Source: Lachnospiraceae bacterium M18-1 | GTDB taxonomy: Bacteria > Bacillota > Clostridia > Lachnospirales > Lachnospiraceae | DNA length: 64,000 nt | Direction of reading: 5' to 3' | Assembly (NCBI GenBank): GCA_000403295.2 | Contig: KE159605.1 | Span: forward strand, 1,273,409-1,337,408 | In this document: piece by piece, positions 45,177-54,142 of the stretch | How the letters are laid out: each line of letters opens with the position of its first letter | Numbering within the stretch: the first letter of the stretch is position 1 | Notes under the pieces: generated by a model | What the model was told of the DNA's origin: nothing | The model's database searches: none | What the model saw: the letters and a program-made list of their open reading frames with translations, nothing else | Position numbers and translations under genes: made by a program

Positions 45177-45464
45177 CCTAAAATGTCTGATTTATCCATA
45201 TCTGCAAAGCAAGTCACCTTTGTATAAGGTAGACCAAAATCTGCGGAAAGGGCTTTGGCTAATTGAGTTTTTCCAGAACCAGCATCCCCCTCTAACAAAA
45301 TATTTGTTATTCTCATTTCCCCACGTGTCCAGTTTCGTTTCACTTCCTCACAAATTCGATATTCTGCATGGCTTTCTATGTGAGTAACAGGTTTTTTCCA
45401 AACAAGCTTTTGTTCTTCCTCTGTCAACTTTCTGTCAGGAGACAGAAAATATTTTTTATCCATT

Positions 45465-45935
45465 TTAATAATACTCCATTTCTTCAAATATATGGGACAA
45501 TGCCCGCATACGTTCTCCCGTAAGTTCTCCCAAATTACTAAGAGCTTGTGAAAACTTTTTAATGTCATCATCAATATTAGGATTGTCGATACAAATATTG
45601 ACGGGCAGCACACCTCCCTGCACTCCGATCCGTTCAATGACCGGATTGTCTGGATTATACAACAAAGGATAACGATATGCTTCCCGAAAATACAGCATGG
45701 TACGGCTCAAAAGCAGCATGAAATCAATCACTTGATGAATTGGCAGCTCCATAGCTATACTTTGCGAACCATCTTCCGTTTCTTTCCAGATTTGCATGGC
45801 AATCTGCATATTTTTATTTTCTTCCATTACTGGTGTGCCAAGCGTAAGACGTTTTATGTCTGAATGATATGCATTCTTCCCATCAATACGATTATATCCT
45901 TCTGACACAATTACAATATCTTTGTTTACTTCCAT
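45465..45935 (-). CDS. Uncharacterised partner protein, 156 residues
   Basis: Start at 45935 with GAGGAAG upstream. The protein is mixed alpha/beta (IVIVSEGYNRIDGKNAYHSD, LPIHQVIDFMLLLSRTMLYF) with no recognised family. Its stop lies 2 bp from the AAA gene start, so the two were an operon; it may have been a subunit or substrate of the ATPase. Confidence 0.6.
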   Translation of the reverse strand: MEVNKDIVIVSEGYNRIDGKNAYHSDIKRLTLGTPVMEENKNMQIAMQIWKETEDGSQSIAMELPIHQVIDFMLLLSRTMLYFREAYRYPLLYNPDNPVIERIGVQGGVLPVNICIDNPNIDDDIKKFSQALSNLGELTGERMRALSHIFEEMEYY

Positions 45936-46270
45936 ATCTTCCTCGCTTTCGTATCTTCTGCAAAGCATTGTTCTCTTAGTCTTTCTAATTTTTCTGTTTG
46001 ATCATCATTTGGATTTTCATATTTCAAAATTTTCACTACGGAAAATTCAAATCCGCCTTCGCCATATTGATTCCAAAGCTCTGTCAATCTTTTGTTCGGA
46101 TGCATTCCCATTGATAATTGGAAACGAATGCTGTTAAAATCAGCTTTTGTGTACTTAGAAATTCCTAAAAAGGATTCTCCCGTCTTTTTACAATGAAATG
46201 AAATCACCCCCATTTCTGGATGACGATTTTTCCATTGCTGTAATAATTCCTTTTTTCTTTTAGTATCCAT
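45926..46270 (-). CDS. GIY-YIG family nuclease-like protein
   Basis: A 114-residue protein with the short GIY-YIG-type core: GVISFHCKKTGESFLGISKY, then KADFNSIRFQLSMGMHPNKR and LWNQYGEGGFEFSVVKIL. This form is found in mobile elements of Firmicutes. GAGGTG precedes the ATG at 46270. It overlaps the start of the next gene by 10 bp and is the first gene of the AAA/vWA operon. Confidence 0.75.
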   Translation of the reverse strand: MDTKRKKELLQQWKNRHPEMGVISFHCKKTGESFLGISKYTKADFNSIRFQLSMGMHPNKRLTELWNQYGEGGFEFSVVKILKYENPNDDQTEKLERLREQCFAEDTKARKIWK

Positions 46271-46393
46271 TATTTTCACCTCGCATTAAATTGTATCGTA
46301 AACCTTTTTTTATAACAATCCACGCTCCGTAGACTTACTAAAACAATAGCATTTTCTCTTATTCGTAGTTAATTCTGGCAAAAGGTTGAATAT

Positions 46394-47653
46394 TTATTGT
46401 TCCATCACATAATCAATTTTGCAAAACAAATCACGAGTTATAACACCTATACCTATTACAATAAACGACGCCGCATAGAATGGGAGATAGTAATTATCCC
46501 CGATATGCTCAAACACAAAACCATATAAAAATTGACCGATAGGATTGGAACACATACAAACGCAAATGACACATGCTATGACTTTTCCAATCAATTCATT
46601 CGGCGTTAGGATCTGCACATATGACATCATCTGTATTTGAAATAATGTAGATAACACCATCAATAAGCTACATCCAGCAACCAAAACAACATAAATAGCC
46701 ATAGAAGATTGAAATAATTGCAGGGCAAGCCCGCTTGTCAGTATTGATAATGCACATCCTATGATAAGATAAGGGATTGTTTTCGCTTTCAGTTTTTTTG
46801 ATAAGATACCTGCAAGCAAACCACCCGCAATACTGCCTGCTGCAATTACTCCTTGTGCATATCCATAAAGCCGATTCGCCATACGTTCAGAAAATCCCAT
46901 ATTCTGAGTTATAAGCACAGGCAGTGCAATGACAAACAGAGAACAAAGAAGCATACTAACCATTTCATAAGTGATAGATATTTTCCACAATACAGGTTTC
47001 TTCTTAAATACGAATCTAAAACTTCCTTCCATATCCCGAAGCCCTGTTACAAACAGGTTTTCATTTCTTTGTTTCTTTTCAAACGGTATGTTAATAAAAA
47101 TTTCCATGACTGCCGAAACGAAAAAGCAGGCAATGCTAATATATAATATTGGCGTAAGTCCGATGAATGAAAACAGCAATCCTCCTATAACCGGCCCCAA
47201 CATATTAGCGAACGAACTGATCATATCTACTATGGAATTAGCCTGCATTAAATGTTCTTTGTCAACAAGAATCGAAATACTTGCTTTTACTGCTGGCTGG
47301 TATGCTCCCTGTATTGCAAATAAGATCATCATAGTTGCTGCAATCAGCGGTACAATATAGAACACTTTCGCCATGATAGAAAAACATAATATTATGGCTG
47401 ATGTACTAAAGTCCAAAATTACCATGATATTCCGTTTATTTACCCTGTCAGCTATGATACCTCCTATCGGAAATAATATAATCATAGGAATGAAAGAACA
47501 GGCCGTAATTGTGCCAAATAATACAGATGATCCGGTTTTCTGAAGCAGGTAAAGCGGTAACGCGAACCGTAAAATCTGATTGCCAAACAGAGATATAATC
47601 TGTCCAATCAACATAAGCAAAAAATCTTTTGATTCTATTGTTTTCTTTTCCAT
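46394..47653 (-). CDS. MFS efflux transporter (MefA-like group)
   Basis: A 419-residue membrane protein with about 12 hydrophobic segments, of the DHA3-type major facilitator group that includes macrolide efflux pumps. The first segment FLLMLIGQIISLFGNQILRF and the loop GGIIADRVNKRNIMVILDFS are typical. GGGAGG precedes the ATG. A MarR-family gene lies directly upstream in the same orientation. The substrate is unknown; antibiotic or host-compound export is plausible. Confidence 0.85.
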   Translation of the reverse strand: MEKKTIESKDFLLMLIGQIISLFGNQILRFALPLYLLQKTGSSVLFGTITACSFIPMIILFPIGGIIADRVNKRNIMVILDFSTSAIILCFSIMAKVFYIVPLIAATMMILFAIQGAYQPAVKASISILVDKEHLMQANSIVDMISSFANMLGPVIGGLLFSFIGLTPILYISIACFFVSAVMEIFINIPFEKKQRNENLFVTGLRDMEGSFRFVFKKKPVLWKISITYEMVSMLLCSLFVIALPVLITQNMGFSERMANRLYGYAQGVIAAGSIAGGLLAGILSKKLKAKTIPYLIIGCALSILTSGLALQLFQSSMAIYVVLVAGCSLLMVLSTLFQIQMMSYVQILTPNELIGKVIACVICVCMCSNPIGQFLYGFVFEHIGDNYYLPFYAASFIVIGIGVITRDLFCKIDYVMEQ

Positions 47654-47687
47654 TCTAAAATTCCTCCCTTTCTTTTTTGTTTCCAAA

Positions 47688-47727
47688 GAAACAATAATGG
47701 TATAGTCTATTTTTGTTTCCTTATCAA
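47688..47727 (-). promoter_or_regulatory. Promoter and inverted repeat before MFS gene
   Basis: Minus strand -35 TTGATA (47722-47727), 17-bp spacer, -10-like TATACC (47699-47704). An inverted repeat GAAACAA / TTGTTTC (47688-47694 and 47713-47719) covers the promoter and is a candidate MarR operator. Confidence 0.6.
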
Positions 47728-47778
47728 CAAAAATCAAAATAAAAAATACAGCCCCTGAAAATGAGAGGCTGTACCATC

Positions 47779-48267
47779 CTAAAGTTTATCGATTCCCGCT
47801 GCTTTCATATCAACACCAAGTTTCGCTATTTCATTCTCCAAATGTTTGTTATATTCTGCGGCAAAATGTATAATTGTTTCAAATTCATCCTTTGATATCT
47901 GTTCAAATACAGACATATCCCGTTTCTCAAATCCCTTGTGTAAATCTTCATGTATATCAAAAATCTCCTGTCCTTTTTCTGTAAGACGAAAATAGACTTC
48001 CTTTTTATTATTCGATTTCTGATAGCTTTCAATCAATCCTTTATCTAAAAGTTTCTTCGATAATTTACTGATTGCTCCTCTCGTCATATAAAAAACATCT
48101 GCAAGTTTTGTTACATTCGATTCAGCATTATTTCCAATGTACTCAATGCAATGGATTTCAGAAGGCTTGTAGTCCTGCAAATATTTTTTTATTTCATATC
48201 CATTCAGCCATGTTAATTTATTAAATAATTCCCACAATAATGACATAACCTGCTTTTCTGTTTTCAT
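47779..48267 (-). CDS. MarR-family transcriptional regulator
   Basis: A 162-residue winged-helix regulator: IEYIGNNAESNVTKLADVFY, MTRGAISKLSKKLLDKGLIE and the wing SNNKKEVYFRLTEKGQEIFD are diagnostic. GGAGG precedes the ATG. It likely represses itself and the MFS pump; both promoters carry inverted repeats with AACAAT/TTGTT cores. Confidence 0.9.
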   Translation of the reverse strand: MKTEKQVMSLLWELFNKLTWLNGYEIKKYLQDYKPSEIHCIEYIGNNAESNVTKLADVFYMTRGAISKLSKKLLDKGLIESYQKSNNKKEVYFRLTEKGQEIFDIHEDLHKGFEKRDMSVFEQISKDEFETIIHFAAEYNKHLENEIAKLGVDMKAAGIDKL

Positions 48268-48293
48268 CGAAATGACCTCCCTATTTTATCTTT

Positions 48294-48329
48294 ATTATAG
48301 GCAACTATTGTTTCCCTGTCAACAATAGT
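48294..48329 (-). promoter_or_regulatory. Consensus promoter with perfect inverted-repeat operator for marR
   Basis: TTGACA (48317-48322), 17-bp spacer, TATAAT (48294-48299) on the minus strand. ACTATTGTT and AACAATAGT (48304-48312 and 48321-48329) form a perfect 9-bp inverted repeat spanning the -35 element, a classical MarR autorepression site. Confidence 0.8.
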
Positions 48330-48482
48330 CACAATTCGTTGTTTTTTGTTTCAAGTATTCCGCATTCTATTTCTTATTGCAAGAACTAAAATCTCTTATA
48401 TAAAGAAATTTCACATTGTTTAAGTAGAACTTTCATCTCTGTACAATAGAAGTACCCAATATTAAATACAGGTGGTGAAAAT

Positions 48483-48830
48483 ATGACCAGTCATGATTTT
48501 GATTTTCTGGAATTAGGGCAGGCAATTCAAAATGCCCGTGAGAAACAGCGGATCACTAGAGAAGAATTAGCCGAAGAACTTGGCATTTCTGCAAGACATT
48601 TGCAGTCCATTGAAAAAGAGGGGCAGTATCCCAGTTTTCCACTGTTTATCCAGCTTGTGACCATGTTCCACATATCCGTTGACCAGTACATACATCCGGA
48701 GACTCCGGCAGAAAAATCAACTTTACGCCGACAGTTGGATGCACTCTTTGACACGTTCGATGATTCGGAGCTGACCATCATAGCAGGGACAGCGCAGGGG
48801 ATATGTACGGCAAAAGAGCCAGAGGACTAA
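48483..48830 (+). CDS. XRE-family HTH regulator, conjugative-transposon type
   Basis: A 115-residue protein with a Cro/C1 helix-turn-helix (LGQAIQNAREKQRITREELA then ELGISARHLQSIEKEGQYPS) and an acidic C-terminal part. Similar regulators occur beside transfer genes in clostridial elements. It is one of few plus-strand genes. GGTGG precedes the ATG. The RIT-like element lies 40 bp downstream. Confidence 0.82.
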   Translation: MTSHDFDFLELGQAIQNAREKQRITREELAEELGISARHLQSIEKEGQYPSFPLFIQLVTMFHISVDQYIHPETPAEKSTLRRQLDALFDTFDDSELTIIAGTAQGICTAKEPED

Positions 48831-48967
48831 ACCTCTGGTTTTTCTCCTGCCACATTTCAATACGCCGGAACACCTTATGTAGAGAAAGTAATTATGAAAA
48901 GAAAGCAGAGAAATAGCCGTTAGAATGCAGCGTTCTCTGCTTTCGATACATATATTTCTTTACATAA

Positions 48968-49975
48968 TTATTGTTGCTTCCCAAAAGATTTCAGCCATTC
49001 TAAAGTATCCGTATCTGTTGCCCAAGACGGTGTGCTTGGTGCCGTCACAATCGAATGCTTCTCCAGAGCCGCACGCTGTGTTTCTATGCTTGCTTTGGCA
49101 TACACTTCCGTAGTGGATATATCCTCATGCCCAAGGAAATCCTTGATATAAAAAAGGTTTACTCCTGCTTCAAGCAAGTGCATGGCTTTGGTATGGCGGA
49201 GGGTATGGGGTGAAACATGTGTTTCCACGTTTGCGGCTGCGGCATATTTTTTCAGTATGTAAGCAGCTCCCGCACGGGTTAATGGCCTGCCCTGATGGTT
49301 CTGGAATAAATTCCTGTCTAACTTTACGGGCATGTCCAGATGATTTTCTGAAATGTACCGTTTCAAATGCTCTGCCGTATTGGAAAGTATCGGGACTTCC
49401 CGCAGTTTCCGCCCTTTCCCAAACAGGATTACTTTGGCGGGATTTTCCAGGCGGACATCCCGCACCCTGACAGACAGGATTTCTGACACCCTTGCGCCTG
49501 TATCATACAGCAGGCTTAAAAAGCAGAGGTCACGCCTGCCGTAAGCCGTTGACTGGTCTGGCTGTCTTAGGATTTCGCCCATCTCTTCAACGGACAGGTA
49601 ATTCATGACAGGCTTTTCACGTTTTGAAAAAGGTATCTGTATGATTTTTTGGCACAGCAGCATATTTTCAGGGCTTTCCACCTCCGCATATCTGAAAAAA
49701 GCCCGTATTGCCGCCAGCCTTTGGTTTCGCGTGGAGATGCTGTTTCCCCGTTCATTTTTCAGCCATGAAAGGAAATCCTGTATCATATCGGGCGAAAAGT
49801 CAGATATGCCCAGGCTCTCTGCTTTTAACCCGTAAACATCACGGCAGAATGTGAGCAGAAGGCGGAACGTGTCACAGTATGAAGAAACTGTGTTCCTTGT
49901 CACATTCCGCAGTGAAGGCAGGTAAGCTGTCAAGTAGGATGCTAAGATTCTTGAAAAGTCGGTTGGTTTTTTCAT
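48968..49975 (-). CDS. RIT tyrosine recombinase, third gene
   Basis: A 335-residue XerC/D-like recombinase. Catalytic Arg in LYDTGARVSEILSVRV, His/Arg in SPHTLRHTKAMHLLE, and Tyr in GHEDISTTEVYAKAS. The ATG overlaps the previous stop by 4 bp (ATGA). Confidence 0.9.
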   Translation of the reverse strand: MKKPTDFSRILASYLTAYLPSLRNVTRNTVSSYCDTFRLLLTFCRDVYGLKAESLGISDFSPDMIQDFLSWLKNERGNSISTRNQRLAAIRAFFRYAEVESPENMLLCQKIIQIPFSKREKPVMNYLSVEEMGEILRQPDQSTAYGRRDLCFLSLLYDTGARVSEILSVRVRDVRLENPAKVILFGKGRKLREVPILSNTAEHLKRYISENHLDMPVKLDRNLFQNHQGRPLTRAGAAYILKKYAAAANVETHVSPHTLRHTKAMHLLEAGVNLFYIKDFLGHEDISTTEVYAKASIETQRAALEKHSIVTAPSTPSWATDTDTLEWLKSFGKQQ

Positions 49976-50955
49976 TCTTCCTCCATTCTAGGGACGATTT
50001 CCCCAAAAGACGATTCTACGGCAGTTATTACATGAGGGAACATATCTGCTGTAAACTGTAGGTATGTTTGTGTGGACGATGTGTTTTTATGGCCGAGATA
50101 CTGGCAGAGCAGCGGCATTACTGCCATGATATTTTCACCATGCAGGACAAGTTTGCGGAGTGACTTTACTGCGAATGTGTGCCTGAAATCATGCACCCTT
50201 GGCCCTTTCCCTGCGCCTCCATGGGAGATTCCCGCTTTCCAGAGCGCTTTGCGGAATGTCACATATACTTCGTGTTCTGAATACGCCTGTCCGTGCCCGG
50301 CAGGAAAGACCGCCGTGCTGTCTGGAAAAAGAAGGGCGGTTTCTTGAAGGTATTCTTTGAATTGGGCTGTCATTTCTTCGGCCAGTGGTATTTTTCTCTC
50401 TTTATTGAATTTAGCTTCCCTTATGGAGATTACGGCATGGCCATTGTAAAAAGATATATCGCTTTTTTCCAGATTCAACGCTTCCCCAAGCCGCATCCCC
50501 GTACATATGAGCAGAGAAAAAAGCATATAGAAAACTTTCCGCCTTTTTTCAGAGCGTTCCATTTCACGGGCTGCATCAAGAAATTTCCGTAATTCCTCAT
50601 TTGTAAATATGTGCGGGCGGTATGTCCTGTCTGTCCTTAACCGTGCCATAGCGGGCGGCACATAAGCGTCCCCGCCAGACCTTACAATGTACTGGCAGAG
50701 CTGTCTGAAAGTATTCCGCCGGTTTTCGCAGGTTTTATCCCTTTCATAAATACGTTTGGAAGTCCATGCTTCAAATATTTCTTTTGTAATGGTATTTTCC
50801 TGAAAGCCGTTCTCTTTCACAAACTTGTCAAAGTGCCATAAATTCCGCATCTCGCATATGTATTTGTTTCCAAGCCCCTGCTTTTCACGGATAAAGCCTG
50901 TGAGTTCCTGCGCAAACTGGCTTTCAAAGCACAGCTTTCCGATATATTCATTCAT
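49972..50955 (-). CDS. RIT tyrosine recombinase, second gene
   Basis: A 327-residue recombinase. Catalytic residues lie in LICTGMRLGEALNLEKSD, RVHDFRHTFAVKSLRKL and GHKNTSSTQTYLQFTAD. It overlaps the first gene by 8 bp and the third by 4 bp, the coupling characteristic of recombinase trios. Confidence 0.9.
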   Translation of the reverse strand: MNEYIGKLCFESQFAQELTGFIREKQGLGNKYICEMRNLWHFDKFVKENGFQENTITKEIFEAWTSKRIYERDKTCENRRNTFRQLCQYIVRSGGDAYVPPAMARLRTDRTYRPHIFTNEELRKFLDAAREMERSEKRRKVFYMLFSLLICTGMRLGEALNLEKSDISFYNGHAVISIREAKFNKERKIPLAEEMTAQFKEYLQETALLFPDSTAVFPAGHGQAYSEHEVYVTFRKALWKAGISHGGAGKGPRVHDFRHTFAVKSLRKLVLHGENIMAVMPLLCQYLGHKNTSSTQTYLQFTADMFPHVITAVESSFGEIVPRMEEE

Positions 50956-52180
50956 GTGCCGTCACCTCCTGAAGTTCCAATGCACATTTAAGCAGCCCGT
51001 CAAGGTCTATATGGGTGTAGGCGTCCGTTGAGCCGATTCCAGAGTGCCCGAGGATTGCCGATACCGTGCTGTATGCTTCCCCTTGCCGCACCAGCTCACT
51101 CGCCAGTGTGTGGCGGAGTATATGCAGCCCATGGCTGACGTTTTTTCCCACGCTGATGCCTGCGTTGCTGATACATACAGACATGACACAATAAAAAGAC
51201 ACAGCTTTTTCAAACGGGGCTTTATGCTTGACAAACACATAGCTGCTGTCAGTCTGCGGCCTGCCATATTTAAGGTAGTCAACCAACGCATCGCCTACTG
51301 CTGGCAGTAATGGGAGCTTTACCATGCGGCTGGTCTTTTTTTGAAAAAATGTAATGCAGTTTTTCTCCCAGTCCAGATTGGAAAAGGTAAGGTTCGTGAT
51401 GTCGCTGTCACGCATTCCGAGCAGCGCCGCCATTAAGAGGATTGCGTAATTCCTTTTCCCAATCGGGTTCCCCCTGTCGATGGAAGCAAGGAGTTTCCTG
51501 ACATCATCTTCACTGAGGATATGCGGTATTTTTTCGCCAGTCGCGCCATGAAGCCGTGGCACAAAGGGGGAAACATCTGCCTTAACATATCCTTTTTCAT
51601 AAAGAAAGCGGAAGAAAAAGCGCAGCCCTGCCAAATGGACGGTTGCAGTGGCTTTTGAGTAGCCGCTTAGTCCAGCGGCGTACTCTGATATGGTTTTAGC
51701 ATCGATTTTTTCAACTTTTACCTGTTTGTCAATAAGGACAACCTGCATAAAACGGCTTGCAGCATACATCCGTGATTTTACAGTTGACCTGCTGTTCAGG
51801 TTTTCCTGGCAGAAAACTTCAAACTCTTCCCGCAGGCTTTCTGTTTCGCTGTCCCATATGATACGCCTGCGTGGAAGGGCTGAAGGGATTGCGCCGTTTT
51901 CCTGATATTCGTTAAGGAAACGGATGGCTCTGATGAAATCCCGTTCGTCATGCGTAAGGGTTCTTTCAAGGATTTCTGGATAATTGATTTTGTAATGCAG
52001 GTAATCCAGACCATTTACTGGCGCATAGGATGCAATCCCTTTAGAGGAAAGATATTCGGAAAGCTCTCTCCATATTTTCCCATGCACGCAGAGGGACGTT
52101 GAGCTGTATCCTGTGTCTTTCAGGTTCTGTTTTGTTTGGTTAATTAGTTCCTCAAGGTTCGTGATTTTTTTAGTTTCCAT
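50948..52180 (-). CDS. RIT tyrosine recombinase, first gene
   Basis: A 410-residue recombinase with a longer N-terminal arm. Catalytic residues lie in MAALLGMRDSDITNLTFSN, GLHILRHTLASELVRQGEA and GHSGIGSTDAYTHIDLDG. The start at 52180 has GGAGGTG six bases upstream; an in-frame TTG seven codons earlier lies before that site. Confidence 0.9.
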   Translation of the reverse strand: METKKITNLEELINQTKQNLKDTGYSSTSLCVHGKIWRELSEYLSSKGIASYAPVNGLDYLHYKINYPEILERTLTHDERDFIRAIRFLNEYQENGAIPSALPRRRIIWDSETESLREEFEVFCQENLNSRSTVKSRMYAASRFMQVVLIDKQVKVEKIDAKTISEYAAGLSGYSKATATVHLAGLRFFFRFLYEKGYVKADVSPFVPRLHGATGEKIPHILSEDDVRKLLASIDRGNPIGKRNYAILLMAALLGMRDSDITNLTFSNLDWEKNCITFFQKKTSRMVKLPLLPAVGDALVDYLKYGRPQTDSSYVFVKHKAPFEKAVSFYCVMSVCISNAGISVGKNVSHGLHILRHTLASELVRQGEAYSTVSAILGHSGIGSTDAYTHIDLDGLLKCALELQEVTAHE

Positions 52181-52339
52181 TTTGAACACCTCCTGTGCCA
52201 AGTATATCGTCAGGAGATGAACTGCCTATGTGTTATGTAAAGTTTTGATATATAAAAATGGGTAAATCTCTCGGTATTATGAAAGATTTACCCATTCTCT
52301 TTACATAAGTGCTTTCTCTACATAAGGAGTGTTATGTGA

Positions 52340-52717
52340 TTAGTCACATAACAAGCCATACCCATATATAGAACCGCTGCCCATGCTGTAACTTCTCCTG
52401 GCACAAATATCGCCACTGTTTCCCTCTATGGTATTCACAACGCCATTCGTCACGCTCTCCACAATCCCCACATGGTCGATTGTCCCGTCATTCCCCCAGT
52501 CAAAGAAAATAATGTCCCCTGCTGCCGGGACATAGCTTGCGTCCTGGAACTGCCCACGGGCATCAAACCAGTCCACACCGTAGTACTGGATGCCATTACA
52601 GGAAGAAAGAGCCGGCTGGGGAGTTTGGTTCTTTCTTTTTTTGTTCCATACACCAATATATACCAATGAATGTGGGGATTCAATACCGAAAACAATGTGC
52701 CGGAAAAAACGGCACAT
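52340..52717 (-). pseudogene. C-terminal relic of a CHAP-domain peptidoglycan hydrolase
   Basis: About 90 residues match the end of a CHAP-type conjugation hydrolase: FDARGQFQDASYVPAAGDII, FFDWGNDGTIDHVGIVESV (with the catalytic His) and NTIEGNSGDICARRSY. The catalytic Cys and the N-terminal domains are missing; upstream of about 52620 the frame is unrelated. It is the remnant of another conjugation module, ending eight bases outside the RIT-like element. Confidence 0.75.
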
Positions 52718-52781
52718 TTACATAGTAATGTTTTTAGAATGAAGATTTTAATTTGCTGCAAACCTGCGGTAATAGATAAAT

Positions 52782-53432
52782 TTAATTTGCTGCCTGACAG
52801 GAGACGTCCTTTAAATATTTCCCATAGTCCACTGCGTCACGCAATACGTCCTCCACGGATTTATAGCGGTCATCCCGCAGGTTCTTTTCCACCCATTCAT
52901 ATACCCGGCAATCAGAATGGAACACTGCCTTTGCAACCTCGTTCACCATGCGGAGCGAATTGTCGTCCCGGAAAAGCCGCACCAGTGCGTCGGACACTTT
53001 ATTCCCGCCATTCTGCAACTGCACTTCTATGTCGGAATACGCTTTGAGATATACCTTTTCCGGTGGCTGCGTGATTCCAATGCTCCCCAGCACATCCGCC
53101 AATTCCGGCGTTGGGAACTGGATCACCGCACTGTTGTCCCCATATTTTACGAATGCTTCCAGATGATACCCGCTGTCCTGGTTCCTCTGCGCCGCTTTTT
53201 CCTCCCTCTGTTCCAGATACAGAATTTCATCCATTGCCCGCTGGCATAAGTCTTTTGTAGCTTTTAAAAGGCTGTCCGTATAATGCCCCCAAAAGTAATC
53301 CGTCTGTCCCTTGCACTCCCATGTGACAAAGGAATTGGGGTTTTTCATGTTCACGCCCAAAACAAACTCGGCATTTCCCACGGGGATGGATGTCGTGATG
53401 ACAAACCCCGCATTGGTTCTGAAACTGTCCAT
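52782..53432 (-). CDS. Conjugative-transposon protein (DUF6329-like)
   Basis: A 216-residue protein. The N-terminus (NAGFVITTSIPVGNAEFVLG, then NPNSFVTWECKGQTDYFWGH) resembles a family encoded in Tn1549-like elements; the C-terminal half is a charged helical domain. GGAGGTG precedes the ATG, which follows the upstream stop directly. Function unknown. Confidence 0.65.
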   Translation of the reverse strand: MDSFRTNAGFVITTSIPVGNAEFVLGVNMKNPNSFVTWECKGQTDYFWGHYTDSLLKATKDLCQRAMDEILYLEQREEKAAQRNQDSGYHLEAFVKYGDNSAVIQFPTPELADVLGSIGITQPPEKVYLKAYSDIEVQLQNGGNKVSDALVRLFRDDNSLRMVNEVAKAVFHSDCRVYEWVEKNLRDDRYKSVEDVLRDAVDYGKYLKDVSCQAAN

Positions 53433-53966
53433 TTAGCGCACCTCCATATCCTTATTCTGATTCTGGTTCGGGGCTGCTTTCGCCGCCTCCTGTTTCTGAA
53501 TTTCGGCAAAGCGTTCCTTTGCCCATTCCGGCAGGCACTCCGGCTTTACCTCGCCCGCAAGGTCATACCGCTCCCACCTCTCATGCTCGCCGGAATAAAG
53601 GGTGATACAGTAGCAGGCGCTCCCAAAGGAACGCTCCCTCGCACCGTTCCCGCCTGTCACTAAGATTAACTGGTGTTCCGCAGAACGGTACTCCGGCCTT
53701 AATGCCTCCGGCTTGACCGCCATTACTTTTCCTACGATGTCCCCGCACCGAAACGTGGGGATACACCTGTCCGCTGTGATTTTTTCCCTCGGCACGTCCA
53801 CTTTTTCCTGCTCCCCATGCACCTTTACGCATTGTGCCTTCACCCGGTCGGCAAACAGCTCCATAATCTCGGCGTAATCATCGCCCACCATGCACTCCTG
53901 ATAGGATTCCATAATGCTGTTGCTGACATAAAAAGCGCAGAGATACGGCATTTCTGCCTTTTCATC
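53433..53966 (-). pseudogene. 5'-truncated conjugative-transposon gene cut by IS66 copy B
   Basis: The frame is open up to the IS66 left end at 53967, so its original start is lost; the ATG at 53951 is probably internal. Visible segments: AFYVSNSIMESYQECMVGDD, CIPTFRCGDIVGKVMAV and a Gln/Ala-rich tail. It resembles large accessory proteins of Tn1549-like elements but I cannot name it. Confidence 0.6.
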
Positions 53967-54142
53967 GTAAGCGATGAATAATCTAACGTTTTTACAAGTC
54001 CCGAAATCTGTGCGATAATCTCTTTAACTGGAGAAGCATCTCCCCATTTCCCGGTTTTTGCATTCAGAGCATGTTGGCTATCCAATCATTCGATTGCTCT
54101 ATGCACGCTTACTCCAAATAAAGTAGGAAGAGGTGAGCTTTC

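Larger units (their letters stand above)
41783..45463 (-). pseudogene. MoxR-type AAA ATPase / vWA (CobS-CobT-like) gene, broken by insertion and frameshift
   Basis: Joining 45463-45177 to 43533-41783 (removing 43539-45176 and one 5-bp repeat) and deleting one A from the A9 run at 42364-42372 gives a single frame of 679 codons. The product has an N-terminal AAA domain (Walker A EGDAGSGKTQLAKAL, Walker B-like DFIVVITTN, with sensor region NEALRDRVQ), a charged linker, and a C-terminal von Willebrand A domain with the metal site RIDQSASM. Such proteins act as metal-dependent chaperone-like ATPases. As it stands the gene yields three fragments: 45463 into the insertion, 43577-42318 and 42463-41783. 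Confidence 0.85.
48870..52332 (-). mobile_element. Recombinase-in-trio (RIT-like) element
   Basis: Three overlapping tyrosine recombinase genes are bounded by terminal inverted repeats: acaccttatgtagagaaag (48870-48888) and its complement ctttctctacataaggagtgt (52312-52332), which differ by a 2-bp indel. Sub-terminal ttacat / atgtaa motifs recur inside both ends and may bind recombinase. A hairpin with arms agcagagaa / ttctctgct (48903-48940) and another with arms atgggtaaatct / agatttacccat (52257-52293) lie just inside the left and right ends. No target duplication is evident, as expected for such elements. Confidence 0.8.

Noticed and set aside
53840..54085. Minus-strand 81-codon frame across the IS66 copy B left end
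   Set aside because: It is a fusion of IS end sequence with the wrong frame of the truncated neighbour.
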